25,141 nucleotides of DNA, from the NCBI GenBank assembly GCA_031379035.1, contig JANNEU010000100.1, positions 1 through 25,141 of the forward strand, read 5' to 3'. A program made the position numbers and the translations under genes. The stretch's first letter is position 1; every line of letters begins with the position of its first letter. The notes under the pieces were generated by a model. It worked only from the letters and a program-made list of their open reading frames with translations. It was not told the DNA's origin and searched no databases. Source of the stretch: JABFRJ01 sp031379035 (lineage in GTDB: Bacteria; Pseudomonadota; Alphaproteobacteria; Rhizobiales; Hyphomicrobiaceae). Positions 1 through 6,723 of this stretch are shown here, in pieces.

Positions 1-1
1 T

Positions 2-283
2 GCCGAGATCGCTGGCGTCGCCGACACGCTGGTATCGGCATACCCCAACGCCGGTCTCCCCAACGCCATGGGTGAATACGACGAAACACCCCACGACATG
101 GCCTGTGCCATCGAACCGTGGGCAAAAGACGGCCTCGTCAACATCGTCGGCGGCTGCTGCGGCAGCACGCCAGCGCACATCGCACACGTGCGGGAGCACG
201 TGAGCAAATACAAACCCCGCCAACTGCCAAAGATCGCTCCAAAGATGCGGTTGAGCGGGCTCGAGGCGTTTGTGGCGGGGTGA
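2..283 (+). CDS. metH: Methionine synthase, homocysteine-binding half (3' end only)
   Basis: This is the C-terminal end (about 93 residues visible) of the homocysteine S-methyltransferase domain of cobalamin-dependent methionine synthase, which binds zinc and activates homocysteine. The sequence shows the family hallmark PNAGLPNAMGEYDETP followed by VGGCCGSTP, whose two adjacent cysteines are zinc ligands in this family. The reading frame is open to the left edge, so the start lies outside the window. It stops with TGA at 281-283 right after LSGLEAFVAG. In full-length MetH the chain continues at this point across a linker into the folate-binding domain, so the stop falls at the natural domain boundary. 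The folate/cobalamin half follows at 1150, so the enzyme is encoded as two polypeptides. Split MetH is known in Alphaproteobacteria. Family assignment is secure. Confidence 0.9.
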   Translation, partial: AEIAGVADTLVSAYPNAGLPNAMGEYDETPHDMACAIEPWAKDGLVNIVGGCCGSTPAHIAHVREHVSKYKPRQLPKIAPKMRLSGLEAFVAG

Positions 284-291
284 GGGGGATT

Positions 292-1104
292 ATGGCCGAA
301 CGCCCAAGCTCATTGGCGATATTGCCGGACTGCCCGGAGGCTTGCGCAATTATTGATCGCGCTACGACTACCGCCGAACGACTGGCGCACGAAGTTCAGC
401 ACGCTCGCGACACATGGGCCGTGCTGCAAGGACTTCAACGCAAGCGCGACAGCAATGCACGATTTGATCAGGATCTAAAGGGACACTTCCCTTTTGGTTT
501 GCGCAAAATATGCGATGCGCTCTTCGCTGAAACTGTCATGTCGTTGTTGCGGGCAACCGATGATCCTGGCCAGCCAGGTGACCGCCTTACCCTTTGCCAA
601 TTGTCCGGCATACTTGGGAATGAAACAGTGACCGCCGCGCTCAACGACGAGCGTTGGATTCGCCGCAACGGCAGTTTGACCGAAGTTGGCTTGATCGACA
701 CGCAGAGATGCGAGCAGGAAGCAGCAATCATGAGGTTCAAAGCTGTTGTGCCCAATGGCTGGAAGAAAGGCGATTATGCAGACGATGAGCGTTTAACCAA
801 AATGCGTTGTCAATTGCGGCCGTTGCGCGGAAGTCAGCTGGCGCATTTGACTACTGAGAGTGTCGTTCCGCCCAATGGCAGCGTCGTGACGTCTGGGATT
901 GATTTGATCGCAGGGCTCGTTGACGATGCGAATTTGATTTTCGGATTCGGTAGTACCGTTCAGGAAGGTATCGAGGCGAGTATTCAGCGCGCGGGCCGTG
1001 TCTGGGATCCGTTCGAATCCGAAACGATGTCCCGACTAGAGGCTGAACGACGCGCCACAGAATATCTCGACTTGCCTTCACCAGACAGTGGACCTTCTCA
1101 ATAA
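292..1104 (+). CDS. Probable AbiU2-like HEPN-domain protein between the metH halves
   Basis: This is a 270-residue protein whose ATG at 292 follows a strong GAGGGGG ribosome site, 8 bases after the upstream metH half ends. The frame is open further upstream, but that part overlaps metH out of frame and is rejected. The N-terminal half is helical and charged, with a stretch around residues 40-110 (FPFGLRKICDALFAETVMSLLRATDD, in part) that resembles AbiU2 proteins, where a conserved helix is followed by a short 'RATD' turn. Near residues 176-186 there is RPLRGSQLAHL, an R-x5-H spacing (R179, H185) compatible with the HEPN RNase motif R-x4-6-H. AbiU2 domains are named after a lactococcal phage-abortive-infection protein. 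Codon use looks less GC-rich than metH on either side, suggesting acquisition. The gene is co-directional with metH and probably co-transcribed. The family call is from pattern recognition only and could be wrong. Confidence 0.5.
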   Translation: MAERPSSLAILPDCPEACAIIDRATTTAERLAHEVQHARDTWAVLQGLQRKRDSNARFDQDLKGHFPFGLRKICDALFAETVMSLLRATDDPGQPGDRLTLCQLSGILGNETVTAALNDERWIRRNGSLTEVGLIDTQRCEQEAAIMRFKAVVPNGWKKGDYADDERLTKMRCQLRPLRGSQLAHLTTESVVPPNGSVVTSGIDLIAGLVDDANLIFGFGSTVQEGIEASIQRAGRVWDPFESETMSRLEAERRATEYLDLPSPDSGPSQ

Positions 1105-1149
1105 ATTTCGATCCACGATTCAGTCATGCCATTCTTAGAGTGACCACCC

Positions 1150-3861
1150 ATGACCACCTCCCCCTCCGGTTCCGCCTTCATCAACGTTGGTGAGCGCACC
1201 AACGTCACGGGCTCGGCGAAGTTTCGAAAATTGATTGAAGCCGACGACTACTCGGCAGCGCTGACGGTGGCGCGGCAGCAGGTCGAGAGCGGCGCGCAGA
1301 TCATCGACATCAACATGGACGAAGGCTTGCTCGACAGCGAGAAAGCCATGGTCACATTTTTGAACCTCATCGCGTCGGAGCCGGACATCAGCCGCGTGCC
1401 GGTGATGATCGATAGCTCCAAATGGGTGGTGATCGAGGCCGGCCTCAAGTGCGTGCAGGGCAAGCCCATCGTCAACTCAATCTCCATGAAGGAAGGCGAG
1501 GCGCAGTTCCGCGAGCAAGCAACGAAGTGCTTGCGCTATGGCGCGGCTGTGGTGGTGATGGCGTTTGATGAAAAGGGCCAGGCCGATACCAAAGACCGCA
1601 AGGTCGAGATCTGCTCGCGCGCTTACAAGATCCTCACGGAAGAAGTCGGCTTCCCGCCGGAAGACATCATCTTTGATCCGAACATCTTCGCGGTGGCGAC
1701 GGGTATCGAAGAGCACAACAACTACGGCGTCGACTTCATCGAGGCGACGCGGGAGATCAAGCGGCGCATGCCGTTGGTGCACGTCTCGGGCGGCGTCTCC
1801 AACCTGTCATTCAGCTTCCGCGGCAACGAACAGGTGCGCGAAGCGATGCATTCCGTGTTTCTCTACCACGCCATCCAGGCGGGCATGGACATGGGCATCG
1901 TCAACGCGGGGCAGCTCGCGGTCTACGACAACATCCCCGCCGAACTACGCGAACGCTGCGAAGACGTCGTGCTCAACCGGCGCGAGGACTCGACGGACCG
2001 ACTGTTGGAGGCGGCCGAGCGTTACAAAGCTGGCGGCGGCAAGAAGAAAGAGGCCGATCTCGTCTGGCGCAACGGCGATGTCGGCTCGCGGCTGACCCAT
2101 GCCCTCGTCCACGGCATCACAGATTTCATTGAGACGGACACGGAAGAGGCACGCAAGCTCGCCGCCAAGCCGCTGCACGTCATCGAAGGCCCGTTGATGG
2201 CGGGCATGAACGTGGTGGGTGATCTGTTCGGCGCGGGCAAGATGTTCCTGCCGCAAGTGGTGAAGAGCGCGCGTGTGATGAAGCAGGCCGTGGCGTACTT
2301 ACAGCCATACCTGGAAGCCGAGAAGATCGCCTCAGGTGAGGCCAGCAAGCCCGCAGCCGGCAAGATCGTTATGGCGACGGTGAAGGGCGATGTGCACGAC
2401 ATCGGCAAGAACATCGTCGGCGTCGTGCTTCAGTGCAACAACTATGAGGTGATCGACCTCGGCGTGATGGTGCCGGCGCAGAAAATCCTTGAGGTCGCAA
2501 AGAAAGAGGGCGCCGATATCATCGGGCTTTCGGGATTGATCACGCCGTCGCTGGATGAGATGTGCCATGTGGCTGCCGAGATGGAACGCCAGGGCTTCGT
2601 CGTGCCGCTGCTGATCGGCGGGGCGACGACCAGTCGGGTGCACACTGCGGTCAAGATCGCGCCAAATTTCAAAAAAGGGCCCGCGATCTATGTGACGGAT
2701 GCGAGCCGCGCGGTCGGCGTGGTGTCGAACCTGCTGTCGCCAACGGAGGCTAAGCCCTATGTGGCCGGCATTGCCGCCGAATACACCAAGATCCGCGAGA
2801 ACCACCTCAAGGGCGAGCAGAAGAAGGTGCGCCTTCCGCTCGCAACCGCGCGGGCAAACCGCTTCAAGATCGATTGGACGCTCGGCGCACCGCCGGCACC
2901 GACGTTTATCGGCACGCAGGCGTTCCGGAACTATGATCTGAGCAAGCTGGTGGATGTGATCGACTGGACCCCCTTCTTCCAGACGTGGGAGCTGAGCGGG
3001 CGCTATCCGCAGATTCTGAAGGATAAAGTTGTCGGCGTCGAGGCGACCAAGCTCTTTGCGGACGCCAAAGCGCTACTGCAGCAGATGGTGGACGGCAAGT
3101 GGCTGACCGCCAATGCCGTGATCGGCTTCTGGCCAGCTAACAGCGTCGATGACGACATTGTCGTGTTCAAGGATGCGGCGCGCAAGACGGAGCTGGCGCG
3201 GCTGCACACGCTTCGCCAGCAGATCGCACGCGAGCACAAAGGACCGGGCGGGCGCGAGCGGGCGAACACGGCGCTGGCAGATTTCATCGCGCCGCGCGAG
3301 ACGGGCCTTGCCGACCATATTGGCACCTTCGCGGTGACAACGGGGATCGGCGAGGACGCCGCACTCGATAAGCACTTCAAAAAGACCGACGATTATGGGC
3401 GGATCATGTTCAAGGCGCTCGCTGATCGCCTTGCCGAGGCCCTTGCCGAACATATGCATGCCCGCGTCCGTCGCGAGTTCTGGGGTTACGCGCCATCCGA
3501 AATCCTCTCAAACGAAGACCTGATCGCTGAAGGCTATGATGGCATCCGGCCGGCACCAGGCTACCCCGCACAGCCCGATCACACTGAGAAAGCGACGCTG
3601 TGGTCGCTGATGGATGTCAAGAAAACGGCCGGCATCGAGCTGACTGAAAGCTTCGCCATGTGGCCAGGCTCAGCGGTATCAGGTTTCTATCTCGCGAACC
3701 CGGCAAGCCACTACTTTGGCGTTGGCAAAGTCGAACGCGACCAGGTCGAAGACTACGCGCGGCGCAAAGGTTGGTCGGTGGAGACGTGCGAGCGTTGGCT
3801 GGCACCGGTGTTGAACTATGACGTCACAAGCACCGCCGCGAAGAAGAAAGATGCCGCGTGA
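1150..3861 (+). CDS. metH: Methionine synthase, folate/cobalamin/activation half
   Basis: This 903-residue polypeptide carries the remaining domains of cobalamin-dependent methionine synthase, transferring methyl from 5-methyltetrahydrofolate through cobalamin to homocysteine in the cytosol. Residues about 8-265 form the pterin-binding domain (opening FINVGERTNVTGS, later DPNIFAVATGIEEHNNYG). Residues about 280-390 form the cap domain. The B12-binding domain contains DVHDIG at 414-419, with H416 the expected lower axial cobalt ligand, then GLSGLITPSL and GGATTSR. The C-terminal reactivation domain, which binds AdoMet, has RPAPGYPAQPDH (R800-H811) and ends near SHYFGVGKVERDQ. The zinc/homocysteine domain is missing and is supplied by the polypeptide ending at 283. 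The start ATG fits the place where the linker would be. The upstream ribosome site is weak. There is no cobalamin riboswitch in the short 1105-1149 gap. Confidence 0.95.
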   Translation: MTTSPSGSAFINVGERTNVTGSAKFRKLIEADDYSAALTVARQQVESGAQIIDINMDEGLLDSEKAMVTFLNLIASEPDISRVPVMIDSSKWVVIEAGLKCVQGKPIVNSISMKEGEAQFREQATKCLRYGAAVVVMAFDEKGQADTKDRKVEICSRAYKILTEEVGFPPEDIIFDPNIFAVATGIEEHNNYGVDFIEATREIKRRMPLVHVSGGVSNLSFSFRGNEQVREAMHSVFLYHAIQAGMDMGIVNAGQLAVYDNIPAELRERCEDVVLNRREDSTDRLLEAAERYKAGGGKKKEADLVWRNGDVGSRLTHALVHGITDFIETDTEEARKLAAKPLHVIEGPLMAGMNVVGDLFGAGKMFLPQVVKSARVMKQAVAYLQPYLEAEKIASGEASKPAAGKIVMATVKGDVHDIGKNIVGVVLQCNNYEVIDLGVMVPAQKILEVAKKEGADIIGLSGLITPSLDEMCHVAAEMERQGFVVPLLIGGATTSRVHTAVKIAPNFKKGPAIYVTDASRAVGVVSNLLSPTEAKPYVAGIAAEYTKIRENHLKGEQKKVRLPLATARANRFKIDWTLGAPPAPTFIGTQAFRNYDLSKLVDVIDWTPFFQTWELSGRYPQILKDKVVGVEATKLFADAKALLQQMVDGKWLTANAVIGFWPANSVDDDIVVFKDAARKTELARLHTLRQQIAREHKGPGGRERANTALADFIAPRETGLADHIGTFAVTTGIGEDAALDKHFKKTDDYGRIMFKALADRLAEALAEHMHARVRREFWGYAPSEILSNEDLIAEGYDGIRPAPGYPAQPDHTEKATLWSLMDVKKTAGIELTESFAMWPGSAVSGFYLANPASHYFGVGKVERDQVEDYARRKGWSVETCERWLAPVLNYDVTSTAAKKKDAA

Positions 3862-4156
3862 AACACGTCTCTGTGCAAGTCAAGCTCTCGATCTGCCGAT
3901 GATGCTCGCCAGTGACACGCTGGCATCTTCAACGCGACTGCAACATTTGAAGACGAATTTTGACTTGCAGCGCCACAATGTGCTGCTACTGCCGCTTCTA
4001 TGACGTGTGCACTATCAAGGCACACCGGCAGAGCGTTGTGAACACGCGGCCGTCAGCCTAAATTGCGATCGAGTGCAAACGAATCACTTGCGCGAAGGTG
4101 ATCTGCAGCGTCAGCTGCGGTCATTGGCCGGTGCTTTGCAAGCGCAGGAGGGAAGC
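3862..4156. other. Non-coding gap after metH
   Basis: These 295 bases hold no convincing gene. Two modest inverted repeats are visible: GCCAGTG/CGCTGGC around 3908-3924 with a three-base loop, about 47 bases after the metH stop, and GTGTGC/GCACAC at 4005-4010 and 4020-4025. Neither has a T-run after it, so neither is a clear Rho-independent terminator. The promoter of the downstream peptidase gene probably lies here, but no strong -35/-10 pair was recognised. Confidence 0.4.
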
Positions 4157-4963
4157 ATGGCAAAAACACCCGAGCCGAAACGCGCCGCCAAGCCGCGAGT
4201 ACGCGCACCTCGGCGTGTCGCAAGGACAGCACGCGCGCCGAGCCGCACCATAGCCTTGGCTATCACAGGCCTCGAAGTGCCGGTCGAAGTGCGGCGACAC
4301 CAGTCAGCGCGGCGTCTGACACTCAGGGTCAATCAGACACGCCGCGTCGTGATCGTGACGGTGCCAGTCCGCTGCAAGATCGACGAGGCCGGCACGTTCG
4401 TAAATCGCCATTTGGACTGGGTGCGATCGCGGCTGCATGATCTTCCATCACCGATCCCGTTCGAAGACGGTGTGATTGTTCCGATAAGAGGCAAGGACCA
4501 TATCGTTCGCTTCGCCGGCGCGAGGGGGCGGGGGTCGGTGGTAGAATACGCGGAGCTCGGCTCCGGTATGCCGGTCCTGGCGGTCAAAGGTGCCGAAGAA
4601 CATGCGGCCCGGCGCTTGCGCGATTGGCTCTATGAGGAAGCGCGACGGGATCTCGATGCCCGCGTTGCATTTCATGCGCGTCGACTAGGATTGAAGGCGC
4701 GGCGAATCTCTGTCCGTGATCAGGGCAGCCGTTGGGGCTCCTGCTCCACCTCGGGCGTTCTGTCTTTCTCGTGGCGGCTGATCCTCGCACCACCGATCGT
4801 CTTGGACTATGTGGCAGCTCACGAAGTGGCACATCTGGGCGAAATGAACCACGGCCCTCGATTTTGGGCGCTGGTCCGCAAGACGATGCCAGACATGGAC
4901 GTGGCCAAGGCTTGGCTGCTCAAGCATGGGCAGGAACTGCACCGTTATGATGGAATTGGCTAA
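4157..4963 (+). CDS. YgjP-like (DUF45 / M48-type) zinc metallopeptidase
   Basis: This 268-residue protein of the YgjP/DUF45 metallopeptidase family has the gluzincin-type motif HEVAHL (H222, E223, H226) followed by EMNHGPRFW, where H232 is the likely third zinc ligand. Just before it are WGSCS and LSFSWRLILAP, also typical of the family. The first 35 or so residues are very basic (Lys/Arg/Ala/Pro-rich) and look like an unstructured extension. The physiological substrate of these proteins is not well established. ATG 4157 is chosen because AGGAGGG (4146-4152) lies just upstream. An earlier in-frame ATG at 4007 would add 50 residues without a ribosome site or homology. It stands alone, with gaps on both sides, so context does not refine the function. 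Confidence 0.85.
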   Translation: MAKTPEPKRAAKPRVRAPRRVARTARAPSRTIALAITGLEVPVEVRRHQSARRLTLRVNQTRRVVIVTVPVRCKIDEAGTFVNRHLDWVRSRLHDLPSPIPFEDGVIVPIRGKDHIVRFAGARGRGSVVEYAELGSGMPVLAVKGAEEHAARRLRDWLYEEARRDLDARVAFHARRLGLKARRISVRDQGSRWGSCSTSGVLSFSWRLILAPPIVLDYVAAHEVAHLGEMNHGPRFWALVRKTMPDMDVAKAWLLKHGQELHRYDGIG

Positions 4964-5054
4964 ATTTTGACGGAGCTTGCCTCCGAAGTTGCGCGCCGAC
5001 ATTGCACAGGAGGGCCATTAGCCCTAAACAGCGCGCTTCACATAGGAGAGCCCC

Positions 5055-5507
5055 ATGTTCCGCGACCGGTTTACGTCCGATCTCAAAGACGCCATGCGTG
5101 CCGGTGAGAAGCTGAAGGTGTCGACCATTCGGTTGATGAGTGCAGCGATCAAGTCTGCCGATATCGAAGCGCGCCCAGCCGGTAAAGACCCCATCGACGA
5201 CGCATCAATTATCAACGTGCTCGCCAAGATGGTAAAGCAGCGCCGCGATTCAGCTGAGCAGTTTGAGAAAGGCGGGCGGCCGGAGATGGCCGCCAATGAG
5301 CTGGCTGAGATAACGATCATCGAGAGCTACTTGCCCAAACAGATGGGTGAAGCAGACATGAAAGTGGCGGTTGCTAAAGCCATTGCCGATACCGGCGCGA
5401 CGACGGGCAAGGACATGGGCAAGGTGATGGGCGCGCTGAAAGCCGCCTATGCCGGGCAGATGGACTTCGGCAAGGTCGGCGGAATTGTCAAAGAGTTGCT
5501 GAAGTAG
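5055..5507 (+). CDS. GatB/YqeY domain-containing protein
   Basis: This 150-residue protein is of the YqeY family, which shares the C-terminal tRNA-binding-like tail domain of GatB, the amidotransferase subunit that makes Asn/Gln-tRNA. It spans the whole family: an N-terminal helical part (FRDRFTSDLKDAMRAG, TIRLMSAAIKSADIEAR) and a C-terminal part with ESYLPKQMGEADM, then the glycine-rich TGKDMGKVMGALK and the closing VKELLK. ATG 5055 has AGGAGAG ten bases upstream. Free-standing YqeY proteins lack amidase parts and their exact role is unsettled. In many alphaproteobacteria the gene sits beside carA or dnaG-rpoD; here it lies between a peptidase gene and a toxin-antitoxin pair, so the neighbourhood has been rearranged. 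Family assignment is firm, function is not. Confidence 0.9.
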   Translation: MFRDRFTSDLKDAMRAGEKLKVSTIRLMSAAIKSADIEARPAGKDPIDDASIINVLAKMVKQRRDSAEQFEKGGRPEMAANELAEITIIESYLPKQMGEADMKVAVAKAIADTGATTGKDMGKVMGALKAAYAGQMDFGKVGGIVKELLK

Positions 5508-5528
5508 ATAGCCACGCTTGAGCCCTAA

Positions 5529-5541
5529 ATTGTCCGACAAT
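5529..5541. promoter_or_regulatory. Candidate BrnA operator upstream of brnT
   Basis: ATTGTC-C-GACAAT is a perfect 13-base palindrome with 6-base arms centred on 5535, ending 28 bases before the brnT start. BrnA-type ribbon-helix-helix antitoxins commonly repress their own operon by binding palindromes near the promoter, so this is a natural candidate. Position and symmetry are seen; the role is inferred. Confidence 0.4.
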
Positions 5542-5569
5542 GCCGACGGCTCAATGGGGGGACGTCAAT

Positions 5570-5872
5570 ATGGCCGTCCGCTACGAGTTCGATTGGGACC
5601 CAGCCAACGCCGCGAGCAATATCGCGAAACATGACATCTCATGCGACGAAGCGCTTGCGGTGTTTCGTGATCCACTGGCGCTCTCGATCCCGGACGACAG
5701 TGGCACCGGAGAAGAGCGATGGGTAACCATAGGTCTTAGCCGAAGTTCGAATTTACTGCTCGTCGTGCACACTTATGTCGAACTCGTCTAGGATCATGTC
5801 TACATTAGGATCATCTCCGCCCGCAAACCGACCAAACGTGAGAAGCGCCAATATGAGCAAAAGCCAGCGTAA
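5570..5872 (+). pseudogene. brnT: BrnT-family toxin gene interrupted by in-frame TAG
   Basis: This is a BrnT-type (RelE-like fold) ribonuclease toxin gene. ATG 5570 follows a G-rich ribosome site and encodes MAVRYEFDWDPANAASN, DPLALSI and GEERWVTIG, all typical of BrnT. At codon 74 (5789-5791) the frame meets TAG. In the same frame it continues for 26 more codons with the conserved BrnT C-terminus (RIISARKPTKREKRQYEQ), ending at TAA 5870-5872. The full reading would be 100 codons, the normal family length, so one base change (for example GAG to TAG) explains the break. The 73-residue product would lack the conserved tail and is probably inactive. The ancestral end overlaps the brnA start by 20 bases, as in intact brnTA operons. 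A sequencing error or stop readthrough remain possible. Confidence 0.8.
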
Positions 5873-6086
5873 GACCGACACCGACATGAAGGCGGAATAC
5901 GATTTCTCTGGTGCCGTGCGGGGCAAGTTCTATCGCAAGTCCGCTGTATTTGCGCCTCCCGTTCACTTGGAACCAGACGTTTTGAAGTATCTCCAGGCCC
6001 GGGCGGTGGCACGCGGCACGACTGTCAGCGCTTTGGTGAACGAACTTTTGAAGAAAGATATCGAGCTGATTGAAGTCTTGCGATAG
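5853..6086 (+). CDS. brnA: BrnA-family antitoxin
   Basis: This 77-residue antitoxin is partner to the BrnT toxin and normally also autoregulates the operon. The N-terminal part carries the BrnA signature EYDFSGAVRGKFYR. The C-terminal part is a CopG/ribbon-helix-helix-like DNA-binding segment (PVHLEPDVLKYLQARA then TTVSALVNELLKKDIEL). The frame is open further upstream, but ATG 5853 gives the correct family length and places the start inside the ancestral 3' end of brnT, the usual arrangement. There are no frame defects here, so the antitoxin survives while its toxin is broken, which is the harmless direction of decay. It ends 28 bases before ribE and may be co-transcribed with it. Confidence 0.88.
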   Translation: MSKSQRKTDTDMKAEYDFSGAVRGKFYRKSAVFAPPVHLEPDVLKYLQARAVARGTTVSALVNELLKKDIELIEVLR

Positions 6087-6114
6087 GCGTTTCGGCAAAT
6101 TGCAGGACCTCTGC

Positions 6115-6723
6115 ATGTTCACAGGTATCATAACAGATTTGGGAGAGGTGATCGAGCGCAAGGGTGGCGTGTTTACCATCCGCTCGCACTATGATCCGGC
6201 AACCATCACCCTCGGGGCGTCGATTGCCCATGATGGATGCTGTTTGACGGTAACATCGCTGACGCCTGAGCCAAGCGGCTGCCGGTACACGCTCGATGTT
6301 TCCAACGAGACGCTTTCGAAGACGACGCTGGGTGACTGGCAGCCAGGCCGCGCGCTAAACCTCGAACGCGCGCTGAAGGCCGGTGACGAACTAGGCGGAC
6401 ACATTGTCTCGGGGCATGTGGATGGCGTGGCGCGCATCGTTGAAATCAAAAATGACGGCGACAGCCGGCGGTTTACCTTCGAAGTTCCCGGCGATCTGGC
6501 ACGCTTCATGGCACCCAAGGGATCGGTGGCCCTGGATGGCACCTCACTCACGGTAAATGAAGTTAACGGCAACCGGTTCGGCGTTAACCTGATCCCCCAT
6601 ACCTTGACGCATACGTCATGGGGGCGCAAAACGGCCGGAGACCGGATCAACCTGGAAATCGATCCTTTAGCGCGCTACGTGGCGCGCCTTCTGGAGCATC
6701 GCCAGTGGGAGCAGAAGCCGTGA
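6115..6723 (+). CDS. ribE: Riboflavin synthase (alpha subunit)
   Basis: This 202-residue riboflavin synthase disproportionates two 6,7-dimethyl-8-ribityllumazine molecules to riboflavin and a pyrimidinedione. It has the two expected lumazine-binding repeats. The first opens MFTGIITDLGEV and includes HDGCCLTV and LDVSNETL; the second begins about residue 98 with GGHIVSGHVDGVA and includes LDGTSLTVNEV and LIPHTLTHT. ATG 6115 gives the invariant MFTGI N-terminus; the longer frame from 6070 is not used. The ribosome site is weak (GCAGGACC). It heads a ribE-ribB(X)-ribH-nusB series and its stop overlaps the GTG start of the next gene. The usual upstream partner ribD is absent: brnTA occupies that position. 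No room exists for an FMN riboswitch directly before it. Confidence 0.95.
   Translation: MFTGIITDLGEVIERKGGVFTIRSHYDPATITLGASIAHDGCCLTVTSLTPEPSGCRYTLDVSNETLSKTTLGDWQPGRALNLERALKAGDELGGHIVSGHVDGVARIVEIKNDGDSRRFTFEVPGDLARFMAPKGSVALDGTSLTVNEVNGNRFGVNLIPHTLTHTSWGRKTAGDRINLEIDPLARYVARLLEHRQWEQKP

Noticed and set aside
118..291. Upstream in-frame extension of the AbiU2-like gene
   Set aside because: It overlaps the conserved metH 3' end in another frame, reads as an Arg/His-rich shadow, and ATG 292 has a strong ribosome site.
1105..1149. Cobalamin riboswitch before the second metH half
   Set aside because: The gap is 45 bases with no B12-box-like sequence. Any riboswitch would lie before the first half, outside the window.
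4971..4985. CGGAG/CTCCG hairpin after the metallopeptidase gene as a terminator
   Set aside because: The stem is only five base pairs and has no T-run after it.
6087..6114. FMN riboswitch before ribE
   Set aside because: Only 28 bases separate brnA from ribE, far too short for the RFN element, and no RFN sequence is visible.
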